NCBI GenBank assembly: GCA_963170055.1
Contig: CAUJGJ010000324.1
Coordinates: 677,501 to 717,500 of the forward strand
Reading direction: 5' to 3'
Length of the DNA: 40,000 nucleotides
From: Halisarca cf. caerulea
Taxonomy: Eukaryota > Porifera > Demospongiae > Chondrillida > Halisarcidae
Shown here one piece after another: positions 12,507 through 21,658 of this stretch. Position numbers and translations under genes: made by a program. The notes beneath the pieces are model-generated. The model was not told the origin of the DNA, ran no database searches, and saw only the letters and a program-made list of their open reading frames with translations. The first letter of the stretch is position 1. Each line of letters opens with the position of its first letter.

Positions 12507-13949
12507 CACATACGTACATGTATGTGCTGTTGAAAGGTTTTGAGAGGAGAAGGGATGCTGGTGACTGGTGAATACAGCAACAAGTGTTCATGTGATGAGA
12601 TAAAAACTACAAACTCACATAATATGCACATACATGGAAGGTACGTAGCACCAACATCATTTATTGCCTTGTATAGTGAAATCTCTTTAATCTGATAATC
12701 TCTCTAATCTGACCATCTCATGAGGTACAATTAGCATATGCATAAAAGAATGCTAAGAGGCACTCTGTATCCAACAACCTCTTAATCGGACATTTTTCAA
12801 GTCCCATTGAGTGTCGGAGTACCAAGCAAAGTGTGAGCGCACTTGGAAACCAATCCACTCTACCACAAATACTTCAACACCTATGGATTGCATAACCATG
12901 CAGCTAAATACCAGGCCTGCCAACTCTCACAGATTTTTCGTGAGTCTCACAGATTTAGTCTAAATCTCAAGGTCTCACAGTTTTTTTTCCAAAAACTCAC
13001 AGATTATATTCGCTTAAAAGGGGTAACATTGTTTGTTCCTAGAGATTCTAGCAAGACAAGAGCTTGCAAGGACTTCTTATTAGGTTGGCCCTTGGGAATG
13101 ATCATACGAGTGCAAAAAATGGCCTTTCTTGCATAGCAGCACAATACAATAATTATAACAGCCTATGTTGGCCTAATACACCATATTAATTGGACTACAC
13201 AATGTATTTATAGCTTCCACGTGAGAACATGGCCAAGTTGGATCTTCAACCACCTGCTAAAAAGTCCAAATTCTCTGAAGCATTTATTTACAAAACCAGC
13301 TTTTCTATAGAATGGAAAAGACATGGCCCTTTTTCATCTGTATATTATATATATATATATATATAATATGCGTATAAGGTAGAGTGCCCTAATCCTGATC
13401 GCCGCCTCTCCTAGCAAACACAGAAAGATTTAGGCTTTATTATTCCGTAGCTGTAATGTCCTGTGGTAGGGCTGAGAAATGCTAGGCTAAAATGTCTCCA
13501 ACTTTAGTTCCTGAGCTCAGAAAAAACGCTGATTGGCATTAGGGAGTGATCAGGATAAGGGCACTTTACCTTATATATTATCACTGATACAGTTTGCACC
13601 ATGTACTGAATACACTATATGCATGACCATGTCTCAAGGTTTTTGAACTTCAGGGTTGGCATGCCTGACATACATACGTAGGTACGTATATAGAAAGAAA
13701 TAGCAAGGACTCAAAAGCACAAAAGAAAATGAAGGATCTGGTACATGCTGTAGCAACTGCCACACTATGCACATTTCCATCAGTAAACTAAAAGTTTCCC
13801 AATGATATCATGCTAGCTTGGAGCATAACAGATAGTCTAATCTGTGGCATAGCGAACAACTGAAGTACTTAACGCATTACAATGATATCTTGTAGTACAC
13901 TTGTACAATATAGCCTCTACTTCCCGATTCTTACCACTGTAGCTGCCAT
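387..13949 (-). CDS. MDM1: MDM1 homologue (centriole/microtubule protein), ten exons, 3' end off the left edge
   Basis: Exons in coding order: 13949-13935, 11136-10912, 8846-8701, 5200-5061, 4301-4159, 3352-3319, 3020-2873, 1684-1588, 1352-1308, 581-387. They have GT/AG borders and consistent phases and total 1188 nt (396 codons) without a stop. Family hallmarks seen are repeated S/T-E-Y-x-x-x-[FY] motifs: VSEYQRSYQ (exon 2), LSEYALQYNW (exon 3), STEYRQQFKMW (exon 5) and ATEYKSNYKSPDQSKYIRGAW split as ATEYKSNYKSPDQ / SKYIRGAW (exon 8). Exons 9-10 add VQELKDKCSEYKARSHGTFF then SRDYL, matching the MDM1 coiled segment with its HFSRDHL-like motif. MDM1 is known in vertebrates to bind microtubules, sit at centrioles and limit centriole duplication. 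Human MDM1 is 714 residues, so roughly the C-terminal half is missing here because it lies outside the window. Exon 1 (MAATV) is only five codons and rests on phase and a donor, so it is the least certain exon. Intron sizes run from about 230 bp to 3.5 kb and are full of repeats. Confidence 0.85.
730..784. repeat. (CA)n array
   Basis: CA dinucleotides with ATACGTA interruptions, immediately followed by a CGTA tetranucleotide run. Confidence 0.9.
806..1207. mobile_element. MITE with 50-bp terminal inverted repeats
   Basis: The ends start ACATATACGGTACTT and continue through AACTGGACGACGAACGGCGG. The two 50-base arms (806-855 and 1158-1207) match at 48 positions. The interior is GC-richer than its surroundings and non-coding. 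It lies in the MDM1 intron between exons 9 and 10. Confidence 0.8.
1432..1482. repeat. (CA)n array in MDM1 intron
   Basis: Pure CA run of about 50 bp. Confidence 0.95.
1960..2215. repeat. Dispersed repeat shared with 4645-4720
   Basis: Shares GACCTG-GCTACATC and TTTGATCCACCCA...GCCCCCACACCA with 4645-4720 in the same orientation. It also carries GGTGTGCTACA and GACCGAGGGC words of the hairpin repeat. It is probably a decayed composite transposon. Confidence 0.45.
4409..4629 (-). repeat. Hairpin-containing repeat, right (inverted) copy
   Basis: Reverse complement of 1-232 with only a handful of differences. It ends ...CCAATTGACATCAATTAG. It sits in the MDM1 intron between exons 4 and 5. Confidence 0.85.
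5391..5530. repeat. 73-bp tandem repeat, two units, interrupted by a hAT element
   Basis: TCTATAGACAGGTGGTCC starts at 5391 and again at 5464, with nearly identical units. A third, split unit reappears as CAGTGGTCTCTATA at 6927 and CTATAAACAGGTGGTGCTT at 7471, showing that two transposons inserted into the array. Confidence 0.85.
5531..6920 (+). mobile_element. Deleted hAT transposon
   Basis: The ends TGGGGGTGAAAATAAC (5531-5546) and, reversed, CAGGGGTGAAAATAAC (6905-6920) match at 14 of 16 positions, and the CAGGGG start is typical of hAT. The hexamer AGCCTG lies directly outside both ends. The interior carries broken transposase sequence (next entry) but is far too short for an autonomous hAT. 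Confidence 0.75.
5838..6581 (+). pseudogene. hAT transposase remnant (N-terminal and C-terminal pieces fused by deletion)
   Basis: The first piece (5838-6251, stop at 6249) carries TFMKWKREFEKDSPSLTWLK and continues to ...FDTISAQFCIPLKAKG, like the N-terminal region of ZMYM6/ZNF862/KIAA1586-type hAT transposases. The second piece (from 6248, another frame) carries LLFTAKVERTFSIFKIIKNE RR, the C-terminal hAT dimerisation motif (ERxFS...K...R). The tail then shifts to a third frame (to 6581, acidic SDQESETELGLDDWDHW). The catalytic centre between them is missing, so it is non-functional. Confidence 0.75.
6944..7470. mobile_element. hAT MITE with perfect 8-bp target duplication
   Basis: Element ends TAGTGTTGTGG and, reversed, CAGTATTGTGG. 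CTATAAAC occurs directly outside both ends (6936-6943 and 7471-7478), the 8-bp duplication expected of hAT. The interior is rich in AATTAC/ATTACCATT words and non-coding (527 bp). Confidence 0.9.
7714..8323. mobile_element. MITE with 27-bp perfect terminal inverted repeats
   Basis: The arms CGGTACAAGAAATAATAAAG (continuing TTGACGT) at 7714-7740 are mirrored exactly at 8297-8323. 610 bp, no intact frame. TACAT lies close to both ends but no clean target duplication is visible. Confidence 0.85.
8415..8609. mobile_element. MITE of the ACAGT..CTCG family
   Basis: The ends TACAGTCAAAGCTCGCTTA and, reversed, TACAGTGAGACCTCGCTTA match except at three positions. 195 bp, intronic in MDM1. Confidence 0.75.
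9793..10135. mobile_element. Foldback/MITE cluster (ACAGTG ends)
   Basis: ACAGTGTAATCCCTCTAATC at the left is mirrored by ACAGTGAAGCGTCTGTAATC read from about 10133, and both are followed by a TAGTCTCCAAAAAC / TGGTCTCCAAAAAC match. A third terminus, ACAGTGAAACCTCTCTAGTC, occurs at about 9966. The 27-bp repeats lie inside, so this is probably nested elements. Confidence 0.5.
9882..9962. repeat. 27-bp tandem repeat, three units
   Basis: TACCCTGAGTTGTATGTAGT starts at 9882, 9909 and 9936. The third unit degrades into a CGTA run. Confidence 0.9.
10278..10461. mobile_element. MITE of the ACAGTC-AACCTCGTTAG family
   Basis: The left end ACAGTAGAATCTCATTAGG is mirrored by ACAGTCAAACCTCGTTAGTG at the right. 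184 bp, with imperfect ends. Confidence 0.5.
11211..11243. repeat. (CA)n array in MDM1 intron 1
   Basis: CA run of about 33 bp next to a CGTA array, directly upstream of MDM1 exon 2 on the minus strand. Confidence 0.9.
11690..11748. repeat. Short hairpin repeat
   Basis: CGGGTTGTATGGCAT at the left is mirrored exactly by ATGCCATACAACCCG at the right, with a loop of about 29 bases. It is intronic and non-coding. Confidence 0.8.
12470..12504. repeat. (CA)n array in MDM1 intron 1
   Basis: CA run flanked on both sides by CGTA/TACATA words. Confidence 0.9.
12912..13667. mobile_element. hAT-like element with CAGGCCTGCCAAC ends and a nested MITE
   Basis: The ends CAGGCCTGCCAACTCTCA and, reversed, CAGGCATGCCAACCCTGA match at 15 of 18. 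A plus-strand frame from 13229 (PPAKKSKFSEAFIYKTSF) resembles the start of a hAT-type transposase N-terminus but runs into a TA array. A second element is inserted at 13374-13574. Confidence 0.55.
13374..13574. mobile_element. 201-bp MITE nested in the 12912-13667 element
   Basis: The 27-bp ends start ATAAGGTAGAGTGCCCTAAT and are mirrored at 13548-13574 with two mismatches. It is bordered by TA-rich sequence on both sides. Confidence 0.8.
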
Positions 13950-14541
13950 TTTTGCAATTTTTCGATCTTCTTACATCACTTCAGTTCAAGAAGCCATTTT
14001 ATGTACTGAGCACGCGTCACTGTTTCCATAGTAATAGATTGGTATGCTGACGTATCCCATTACATCATAGGCTTAACGACATTCATACCATAATGTCAGC
14101 TCTGCGCATGCGCAATGGGGAGGCCACGCCACAAAATATGGGGGAATGACTTCAATCCGGTTGAATTTGTACGTCGAATGTTTGTTTTCTACGGCCTTTG
14201 GAAGTAATCCAGTCTTTTCTCCTTGCTGATCTTCTTTGTAGTTGTTTGCATCTTCATCCCCTTGAACAATCTCGTTTGCTTGACTTTGGATGTTTTGGCC
14301 GTCTAATTTCGATAGGAAGTGAAGGGCCGTTTTGACGTGAGTGTACAAGTAGTCATGTGCATACTGTAAGAAGATAAATGTCGACGAAGGACGTCTGCAG
14401 TATCTTGTTTTGTTGACTGATCGAAAGAAGATTTGCTTTGCTTATACTGCCGAACTGTTCTGTATGTAGGAGGATGCAGGCACTTGATGGTGTGATAATC
14501 GGAAATCATCTTTCTTTCTTACCTTTTTGTAGGCTTGAGCC
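13950..14541. promoter_or_regulatory. Divergent promoter between MDM1 (minus) and RBM15 (plus), with NRF1-type site
   Basis: The two start codons face away from each other about 590 bp apart. A perfect palindrome TGCGCATGCGCA at 14103-14114 equals the NRF1 consensus, a typical element of TATA-less metazoan housekeeping promoters. On the plus strand a good splice donor (ACT|GTAAGA, intron from 14366) and a pyrimidine-rich acceptor ending at 14532 suggest an untranslated first exon for RBM15 and a 167-bp leader intron just before the ATG. No TATA box is evident. Regulation by an NRF1 homologue is inferred from the motif only. Confidence 0.6.
14366..14532 (+). other. Candidate leader intron of RBM15
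   Basis: The donor GTAAGA at 14366 and the acceptor TTTTTGTAG ending at 14532 enclose 167 bp directly before the RBM15 start codon. The donor sequence read on the other strand resembles an acceptor (TCTTACAG), so an antisense exon cannot be excluded by eye. The plus-strand reading is preferred because it fits the RBM15 start. Confidence 0.5.
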
Positions 14542-16998
14542 ATGGATGTTCGCGACAGAAAGCCGCACAGGCGTTCGCGCAGTCCGGGGTTTATGCGCGG
14601 GAAAAGACTTCGCTCTCCCATCCGAAGTGGTCAACCTTTCAAGGTTGCAAAATACGTCGAAGGAAGTCCATCACCTTTTGAAGACGATCGAATTGGAAAA
14701 CCCATTCAGCAACCTTCTTTTCCCTCTTCTGGACAGTCGAACAAACATGCGGATTCTCCACACCGCCACAACCGTGGTGAGGATCACACACACCACCACC
14801 ACAGCCCACAGGCAAAGAAACTACCAATCAGAAGTGTTCCAGAGAAGTTTGAGTACTCTTTACGCATTGGAAACCTAAACTACCAGTTCAGTGAGAAAGA
14901 AACACATCATGTTTTGTTTCAAGAATTTAAGAAATATGGATACATTGACATTAAAGTGCTGGGGCAAAGTAGAGACAGACATGCGTATGTGAACTTCACT
15001 AGAGAAGATGATGCAAGGAGAGCCAGAAGGGAACTTCAGGATAGAGTTGTGTTCAGTCGTCCTATTAAAATTGAGTGGTCCAGAAATACTCTCTTGAACA
15101 AACTTGGTGGGGGTAGTACTCGTGCCGCTGCTATGGCGCAAGCTACCTCACGTACTGACAGTTACAGTAACGATTATGCCCACTCGTTGCCACGAGCACA
15201 TTCCCCTAGAGATTATGGAGAACCTCATATAAGACACAAACATCCCAGTCCACCTCCACTGCTGGAGACAACGCAGTTGAAGAGAGGTCTTACTGACCCA
15301 GATTTGTCAGCTACAAGAACCTTGTTTGTGGGAAACTTGGAAATAACAGTCACTGAACGTGAACTGCGTGAAGTTTTCGGTCGTTATGGTCGGATTGAAA
15401 TCATTGACATCAAAGTGCCATCTCGTGCTCCTACTGCGTATGCTTTTGTGAAGTATAGGACCATCACTGATGCAATGAATGCCAAAGAGGATATGCAGGA
15501 TCGTTTCTGGGGCCGCCAGCGTCTGAGAATTGGCTATGGGAGAGGGACAGCTAGTGCCAAAGTGTTGATTGGCAATTTAAATGGTCTTGATGACATGGTT
15601 GAAGTGGAAAAGAAGTGTGATCACTTTGGTATTGTCAAGCGTGTAGATTACAGAGAGGGAAGCAATCATGGGTATGTTCACTTTATTGACCAAGATGCTG
15701 CTCATGTTGCTGTTCAGACCTTAAGAAATTATCGTCTAAAAAGTGGTACATTGCTGAAAATTGAAATTGTTGGAACGTATCCAGCTGAGGATTCACCTCC
15801 TTTCCAAGAAGAACCTATTGGAAGACATTTTAGTGATGACAGAGAGGATCGTTTTGTTGGAAGTCGAAGAGAAGTTATTTTTGACCGATATCAGTCCCCT
15901 GAAAGGGACTTGAGGGCCCACCTCAATTCTGCAAGAAATGCAGGTCGTTATACCAGCAGACCTCGCTCACCAACACCAGAAAGACATAACTATGTTGACC
16001 GAACCAGGCACCAACACAGTGCCACTACTGTGGACTACAGCCGGAAGGAGAACAGGAAAGAGTACACCTCTAGTAAACAGCCTCATCGGAGTTACCCACA
16101 GCGTGGACGAAGTAGATCTGAAGACAGGTATCATGGGAGACAAGACTCTCGCAGTAACAAAGTGAGTGAGTTTAACAGCAGGCCTTCCACCGGTAGTAGG
16201 CAGAAGATAAGGAATAATGGACGTGCAAGGGAGAATGGTAGTTTTGGTACTCGGAAGACAAATACCTCATCTAAGACTACTAGTGACATTAAAGAAGAGG
16301 CTGAAAGTGATGAGAAGAAAGTGTCTTCGGGTGAGGGAGTTCCTTTTACAGACATTACAGAACCAGCATCTCCTGAAAGTGACAACTTGATGAAGGATTT
16401 TAAACAAGATGTCCAACCTTTGTTTTTGGGCGAAGGGCTTGGTGATGTTTCAAAGAGTTTTCCAGTTGCATGGAGAGGGAACCTTTTGCTGAAGAACAAT
16501 GCCTTTCCTACAAGAATGCATCTTATTGGAGGTGACCCACATGTTGCAGAATTGTTAATGAAATCGAAAGATGACAATCAGGTGTTGAAAATAACTCAAC
16601 GACTCAGACTTGAACAGAGCAGACTTGATGAGGTCAACAAACGCATCAACAGTGCTGGGCCAACAGGTTACTGTGTTTTACTTGCTTTAGCTGGTTCTTT
16701 GCCGTCCACCTCAAGTGAGGGAGAAAATGATTCAGCCCAGTTTCGACCACTCAAGAGTCTTGTATCGTATTTGAGACAAAAAGAAGCAGCTGGAATTGTG
16801 TCTTTGGGTGATGCGGCAATAGGCAGTGAAGTCAATGGTGATCTGACTGAGAATGGGGTTAGTTCAGTGGGTGTTCTCCATGCTTTCCCTCCATGTGAGT
16901 TCTCCCAGAATCTGCTTGCAAAGGTCGCACCATCTTTAAGATCAGAGCCGTCTAAAGAAGATCACATTGTGGCAGTTGTGATGCGAGGAACAGTGTAA
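14542..16998 (+). CDS. RBM15: RBM15/Spenito-type split-ends protein (3 RRM + SPOC)
   Basis: Single uninterrupted coding exon of 818 residues. The N-terminus is rich in Arg/Ser and His. RRM1 lies at about 105-182 (RNP2 LRIGNL, RNP1 RHAYVNF), RRM2 at about 257-335 (RNP2 LFVGNL, RNP1 AYAFVKY) and RRM3 at about 338-412 (RNP2 VLIGNL, then HGYVHF). An RS/RG-rich linker spans about 430-625 and a SPOC domain about 635-818 (PVAWRGNLLLKNNAFPTRMH). This is the order and size of the short Spen proteins RBM15/RBM15B/Spenito (about 790-980 residues). In bilaterians these recruit the METTL3-WTAP m6A methyltransferase to RNA and affect splicing and export, with the SPOC domain binding partners. The start is chosen because CCATGG follows a splice acceptor at 14531-14532. 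RBM15 and RBM15B arose by vertebrate duplication, so a single invertebrate gene is co-orthologous to both. Confidence 0.95.
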   Translation: MDVRDRKPHRRSRSPGFMRGKRLRSPIRSGQPFKVAKYVEGSPSPFEDDRIGKPIQQPSFPSSGQSNKHADSPHRHNRGEDHTHHHHSPQAKKLPIRSVPEKFEYSLRIGNLNYQFSEKETHHVLFQEFKKYGYIDIKVLGQSRDRHAYVNFTREDDARRARRELQDRVVFSRPIKIEWSRNTLLNKLGGGSTRAAAMAQATSRTDSYSNDYAHSLPRAHSPRDYGEPHIRHKHPSPPPLLETTQLKRGLTDPDLSATRTLFVGNLEITVTERELREVFGRYGRIEIIDIKVPSRAPTAYAFVKYRTITDAMNAKEDMQDRFWGRQRLRIGYGRGTASAKVLIGNLNGLDDMVEVEKKCDHFGIVKRVDYREGSNHGYVHFIDQDAAHVAVQTLRNYRLKSGTLLKIEIVGTYPAEDSPPFQEEPIGRHFSDDREDRFVGSRREVIFDRYQSPERDLRAHLNSARNAGRYTSRPRSPTPERHNYVDRTRHQHSATTVDYSRKENRKEYTSSKQPHRSYPQRGRSRSEDRYHGRQDSRSNKVSEFNSRPSTGSRQKIRNNGRARENGSFGTRKTNTSSKTTSDIKEEAESDEKKVSSGEGVPFTDITEPASPESDNLMKDFKQDVQPLFLGEGLGDVSKSFPVAWRGNLLLKNNAFPTRMHLIGGDPHVAELLMKSKDDNQVLKITQRLRLEQSRLDEVNKRINSAGPTGYCVLLALAGSLPSTSSEGENDSAQFRPLKSLVSYLRQKEAAGIVSLGDAAIGSEVNGDLTENGVSSVGVLHAFPPCEFSQNLLAKVAPSLRSEPSKEDHIVAVVMRGTV

Positions 16999-18604
16999 TT
17001 GGTTTTTCTGAACCTTTTTTATCATGTTATAGTGATGACGCCCTGTATCGTATACGAAGTTAGTCTTTTCTTGTTTATCATCGTATATTATGGAATATAG
17101 AAGGCTATTGCGCAATACTTGCATTTGACTGCGACGTAGGCAGGTCCACAAGGAGAGGATGTGTTGAAATTGCAGGGATTTACTCGTTGGCTGCTAACCG
17201 CTTGCTATGCTGAGACGGTGAATTTTCTGTCTACAAGACGTGATGGATAATGGGTTGGCGCAGGTATTATGCGTGAACAAAATTGCCTAATATTTGTCTT
17301 TTGGACTTTTCTTGCGTGGACGATGTAATCAAAAACTAGGATTGAAATCTGGCTGTTTGCCTTATTTTTGGCTGTTAACGTTGGTGACTGTATACGGTGG
17401 AAACTTGTTGGGAACTTCCGCATACAGAATAATCCGTGTGAACTACGTAATGTTTTATTATGAAAGTATACCTAGTCAGGGTTTTAGCTAAAGCAGGGTA
17501 GCAGGGCGGTACCACCCTGCTTTCATTCTCCCCACCCTATAAGGAATCAACTGCCTTTTTGCTGTGATATTGTTTAATTACTTGAAATCATGGGGGGATT
17601 ATGAGTACAGGGGCAGAAATCCGCCACTTTTGTGCATGGATTAGTTAATTATACTTTACATTGACCTGGATAAAAAAATTGTGGTAGATTGTGACAAGAA
17701 TTCACTGTACTACAATCACTGACTGATGCTATACCCCCCCTGCTATAGTGAAATTCTGGTTAGAACACTGCTAGTTATGATGGATTTCTGATACACTGAA
17801 GAATTTAGTGTTCCCTAGCCTAGGATTTGTTATAAGACTGAGTGCCCACTGTACGAATATAGTCGTCCCCGCTATGTGTACGATGTACTGTCATAATATA
17901 TGGATTACCTATTGCATAATATGCCATTTTAAATTGGAGATTGATGATCGATGAGAGGCAGAGTCACTATGCAGTGAAACCTCCGAATAGTGAAAACCTC
18001 TAACAACTGTTGCAGTTCCCAAAGGGTTCCTTATATACCACCACCATAGTACACTGCTGCTGAATGTAAGCTAGTCCTTTGGTGGCCACGTGTGTAACGT
18101 GCATGCTAGTATAAGATGTATGCACGGCTACCAACATATTCGACCTCTCTTATGCAGTACATTTATCCGGGAATACAAGGTACAATAAAATCTCGATAAT
18201 TGGCTTGAATATTAGAATATTTTTATATTTTAATTCAAATATTTTTATATCTTAATTCAAACATTTATATGCCATATACCAAATGTATGGACATATGTAA
18301 TTAGATCTTTTAATTTTCATAGGAAATTAAATCAAGATTCTAATTAATAAAATTTACAGTACACACAAAAGCCAAATAAGTGGCTGAATTGAAATAGTAC
18401 GATATTATTGCATACGATTTTGTATTGCAATGCCACTTGTTGGGCACGATGAACAGTAATATAGACAGTCCACACTCAGACACCACTGCTCACAGCCATG
18501 CAAACGTGCACGCATGTCTAACAGAAACAAATGTCATTTTCACAAGATTGGCAACATACAATTTGGCAAGTTTTAGTCATTGGATATGCATGCATGTTGT
18601 TCAA
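16999..18604. other. Convergent intergenic region between RBM15 and PSMD5
   Basis: Holds both 3' ends, one MITE (17477-17770, listed separately) and decayed pieces resembling the ACAGT..AACCTC repeat family (around 17970-18010 and 18180-18210), followed by an AT-rich stretch at 18200-18400. No coding exon is supported. No confident polyadenylation signal was assigned for either gene. Confidence 0.5.
17477..17770. mobile_element. Short DNA transposon (MITE), CAGTGTTCTAGC family
   Basis: The left end reads CAGGGTTTTAGCTAAAG and the right end read in reverse gives CAGTGTTCTAACCAGAAT. The pentamer CTAGT flanks both ends directly, consistent with a target duplication. The ends match the two tandem copies at 33107-33637. 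No coding capacity is seen. Confidence 0.6.
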
Positions 18605-19474
18605 CTATGCTTCTTGGAAAGCAACGACATGTTCACCTTTAACATGGTAAGGACCCTCCTTGTAGTATTCATGCAGTTTTAGAAAGGTGGCCTTTCCGAA
18701 AAGAGTCTCACTTTCTTCACCAGCCTGAACAAGCTTAGTCACAATGTCATACTTCAAGTCCTTTTCCACTTTGCCGAGTGCAGACTTGCGATTCAACAGG
18801 TATTCCAAAACACCTCCTGTCTGCTTGATAGATTCGCGACCCCAGGGCACAGATGCCAGCGTATCCAGGAATTTCAGACCAGACTGACGCTCTGCTGGAA
18901 ATGGCTGCCGAATCAAGGAGAATACATTGTGTGTAATGTTATGTCCAAGTTTGTGGTACAACTCTTGGCTAACAGCTATCTCCTCTGGTGTGGAATTACA
19001 AGACAGAAGTAAGCATATGCTATCAAGGCAGCGTGTGCGTTGGTCACTCTGTAGTGAGGCCACGTATGTTCCCAATAGACCGACTGAACGTTCTGTGCTG
19101 GGAGGATGTATGAGTAAGGCATTCCTCCCGCTTGGAGTGGAGCCAAACACACCTATCACGTCCACCGCGACTCCCCAATGCTGACAGTTGGGTTGCTGCA
19201 CACCTTCATGCATCGCTGACATGAACATTGGGTAGGTGCTGACAAGCTTATCCAACAGTGAACTCAGAGACGAGGATGGTATGTTGCAAAAGAATTTGAG
19301 AACACCTGGGATGAGAGAATAGGCCAACTATGAATAGAGAGTACACTGTGCAATAACACACGTACTGTTCAAAATGCATTCTGATTCAGAAGTACAGACT
19401 GCATGTATACATACATATGTACATGGTTCTTCTTGAGGTCTTTGAAATGTATATGTGTGCATGGGCGGTCTGTG

Positions 19475-19545
<71 letters not shown>

Positions 19546-19677
19546 ACATATGTATGCTCATGTGCACTGGCACATGTTCATGCACACACACGCGCACACA
19601 CACACGCACACACACACACACACATATGCACACACATACGTACGCATGTATGCACACAGTGAACACGCACGCACACA

Positions 19678-19714
<37 letters not shown>

Positions 19715-19883
19715 GCACACACACACATATGCACACACACATATATGCACACACACACATATGCACACACACACGTACGTACGTATGCACACAGTGCACA
19801 TGCATGTGCATACACACACACACATACACACACACACACACACGCACGTATGCACACAGTGCACACGCACGCGCACACACATA

Positions 19884-19932
<49 letters not shown>

Positions 19933-19937
19933 ACACA

Positions 19938-19968
<31 letters not shown>

Positions 19969-21212
19969 CACATTGTCTCACAACAAAAAAATCTTACACA
20001 CTACATTTTTCCATTTTAGTAATAGGGGAATCTGACCATAGGGTCTATGATCTGACACACGTACAGCCTTTATAGATATATAGAGTACAGTCAAACCTCG
20101 TTAACACAAAACTCAGGGGACTGTGCTGAAATTTCATCTTAACAGTATTTCATGTAAACAGTACTACATGTTATGCTTGGACCTGCACTTGGACTTGGCT
20201 AGCATTTCATGTTAAAAGATATTTCATGTTAAGCAGTTTCATATTAACGAGGTTCGACTGTATCTATAATCTCTTGCTGGCTATGTGAGGTAGTACATAC
20301 AGGAGCATGTGAGTCTCCACTCAGTGACGTAAGGTACACAGAAAACAAAGAATGATACACAGAGAACAAACCTGGAGTAAGTATGTCCAACAGAAGGTTG
20401 CCATCTTTACGTGCTATCAAAATATCATGAAGTCCCTTAATCGCATTAGATTCCTCCAAAAACACGCACCCAGCTGGTGAAGACTGGAGTCGAATCAACA
20501 TCTCTATGCAGTTCAGCTTTACTAGAAAGTCCTCACCCTCCAGCTCTCGGACAAGCTGGATTAGGATTCCCGTCTCCACAACATCCTTGAAGGCATCTTC
20601 TGATGTCATAGCCACTTCAACAAGCAACTCGTAGACCCGATAGCGCACAGTACTGTTCCCAACTAGCAACCCCCTCAGATCACCAATAAACCCATCTCTC
20701 TGCTGGTCTCCTAGAACAACACTTCTTGTCTTACCCTCTGCACACAGGCTGACCAGAATATAGTGGACCACTTTCACAACTTCAAGACTCTCGTGCCCCA
20801 GTAACTGGGTGACCAAATGAAACATGGTTGGCGCCAAAATGATAGGGAGGGTTGAAGATTCGCGGCAACAGCGCTGAACCTGATGTAGAGACAGAACTAT
20901 AACGATCGGATCTGGATGCTGTAACCCCAACTCTATGTAGGAAGACAGTTCGTGAAAAACATCCACTGGAAGGCGTTTCAGAATCTTTTCGAGGACGGAG
21001 CACGTCACCTGGACTTGAGTTGGCTCTAAAGATTGCAAGCAACCGAAAATGTCCATGATATTTAGCTGAGAAAGGGCGGGTAGGAGCTCTCCATCAGAAG
21101 CTCCAGACAGTAAAGTATCCATTTCAGATAGAACCGTTAACTTATCGTCTCTATCGCGTCGGTCACTATTGCTAAGGGTAGCAGCCAAAGAAAGTAATTT
21201 CTCGGCAGCCAT
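18605..21212 (-). CDS. PSMD5: 26S proteasome non-ATPase regulatory subunit 5 (base assembly chaperone S5b)
   Basis: Exon 1 is 21212-20372 and exon 2 is 19305-18605, joined in phase 1 (CCA G|GT GTT) to give 513 residues against 504 in human PSMD5. Matching family blocks include RYRVYELLVEVAM (human RYRVYELIIEIS), LTPGVLKFFCNIP across the splice (human LPGFVKFFGNLA), GVAVDVIGVFGS and the C-terminal EGPYHVK. The protein is an all-helical HEAT/ARM-like chaperone that binds PSMC2 (Rpt1) and helps assemble the base of the 19S particle in the cytosol. The acceptor at 19306 was chosen over one 22 bp upstream because only it keeps the frame and the conserved PG-V-K/L-FF block. The 1066-bp intron contains TG and CA arrays and a MITE. 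Confidence 0.95.
19478..19971. repeat. (TG)n array followed by (CA)n array in the PSMD5 intron
   Basis: A pure TG run (19478-19542) is followed after about 40 bp by an interrupted CA tract to 19971, with ATATG, CGTACGTA and CACAGTG interruptions. The two arms are complementary, so the unspliced transcript could fold on itself. Confidence 0.9.
20086..20262. mobile_element. MITE in the PSMD5 intron (ACAGTC-AACCTCGTTAA termini)
   Basis: The terminal inverted repeats TACAGTCAAACCTCGTTAA and TACAGTCGAACCTCGTTAA differ by one base, and 177 bp lie between the outer ends. A TTTCATGTTAA-like motif repeats inside. It is non-coding and belongs to a family with several diverged members in this window. 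Confidence 0.7.
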
Positions 21213-21312
21213 TTTTAGTATATACCAGCCCTACGTTGTTATTTTGTATTGGTAGCCCTGTGATCTAACTTGTACTAATCACGTAATAATAACAAAGAAT
21301 GTAGTCCCCATT

Positions 21313-21657
<345 letters not shown>

Positions 21658-21658
<1 letters not shown>

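Larger units (their letters stand above)
1..13700. repeat. Dispersed (CGTA)n / TACGTACG arrays across the MDM1 locus
   Basis: Short runs of the self-complementary tetranucleotide ACGT/GTAC recur throughout MDM1 introns, for example 785-803, 2378-2394, 2524-2540, 5023-5044, 9740-9750, 11163-11178, 12002-12020 and 12310-12332. They become rare after about 13.7 kb. Their translations (Tyr-Val-Arg-Thr, Tyr-Ile-His) account for most open frames here, and none is a gene. Confidence 0.9.

Noticed and set aside
14073..14348. Minus-strand frame of 91 codons (YTHVKTALHFLSKLDGQN...) between MDM1 and RBM15, with an acceptor-like TCTTACAG upstream
   Set aside because: It overlaps the probable RBM15 leader exon and the NRF1 site. 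The acceptor-like sequence is the reverse of a good plus-strand donor, and no family is recognised. Kept as a possibility only.
19328..20075. Frames of 130-217 codons of Cys-Val or His-Thr repeats
   Set aside because: They are translation of TG/CA arrays in the PSMD5 intron.
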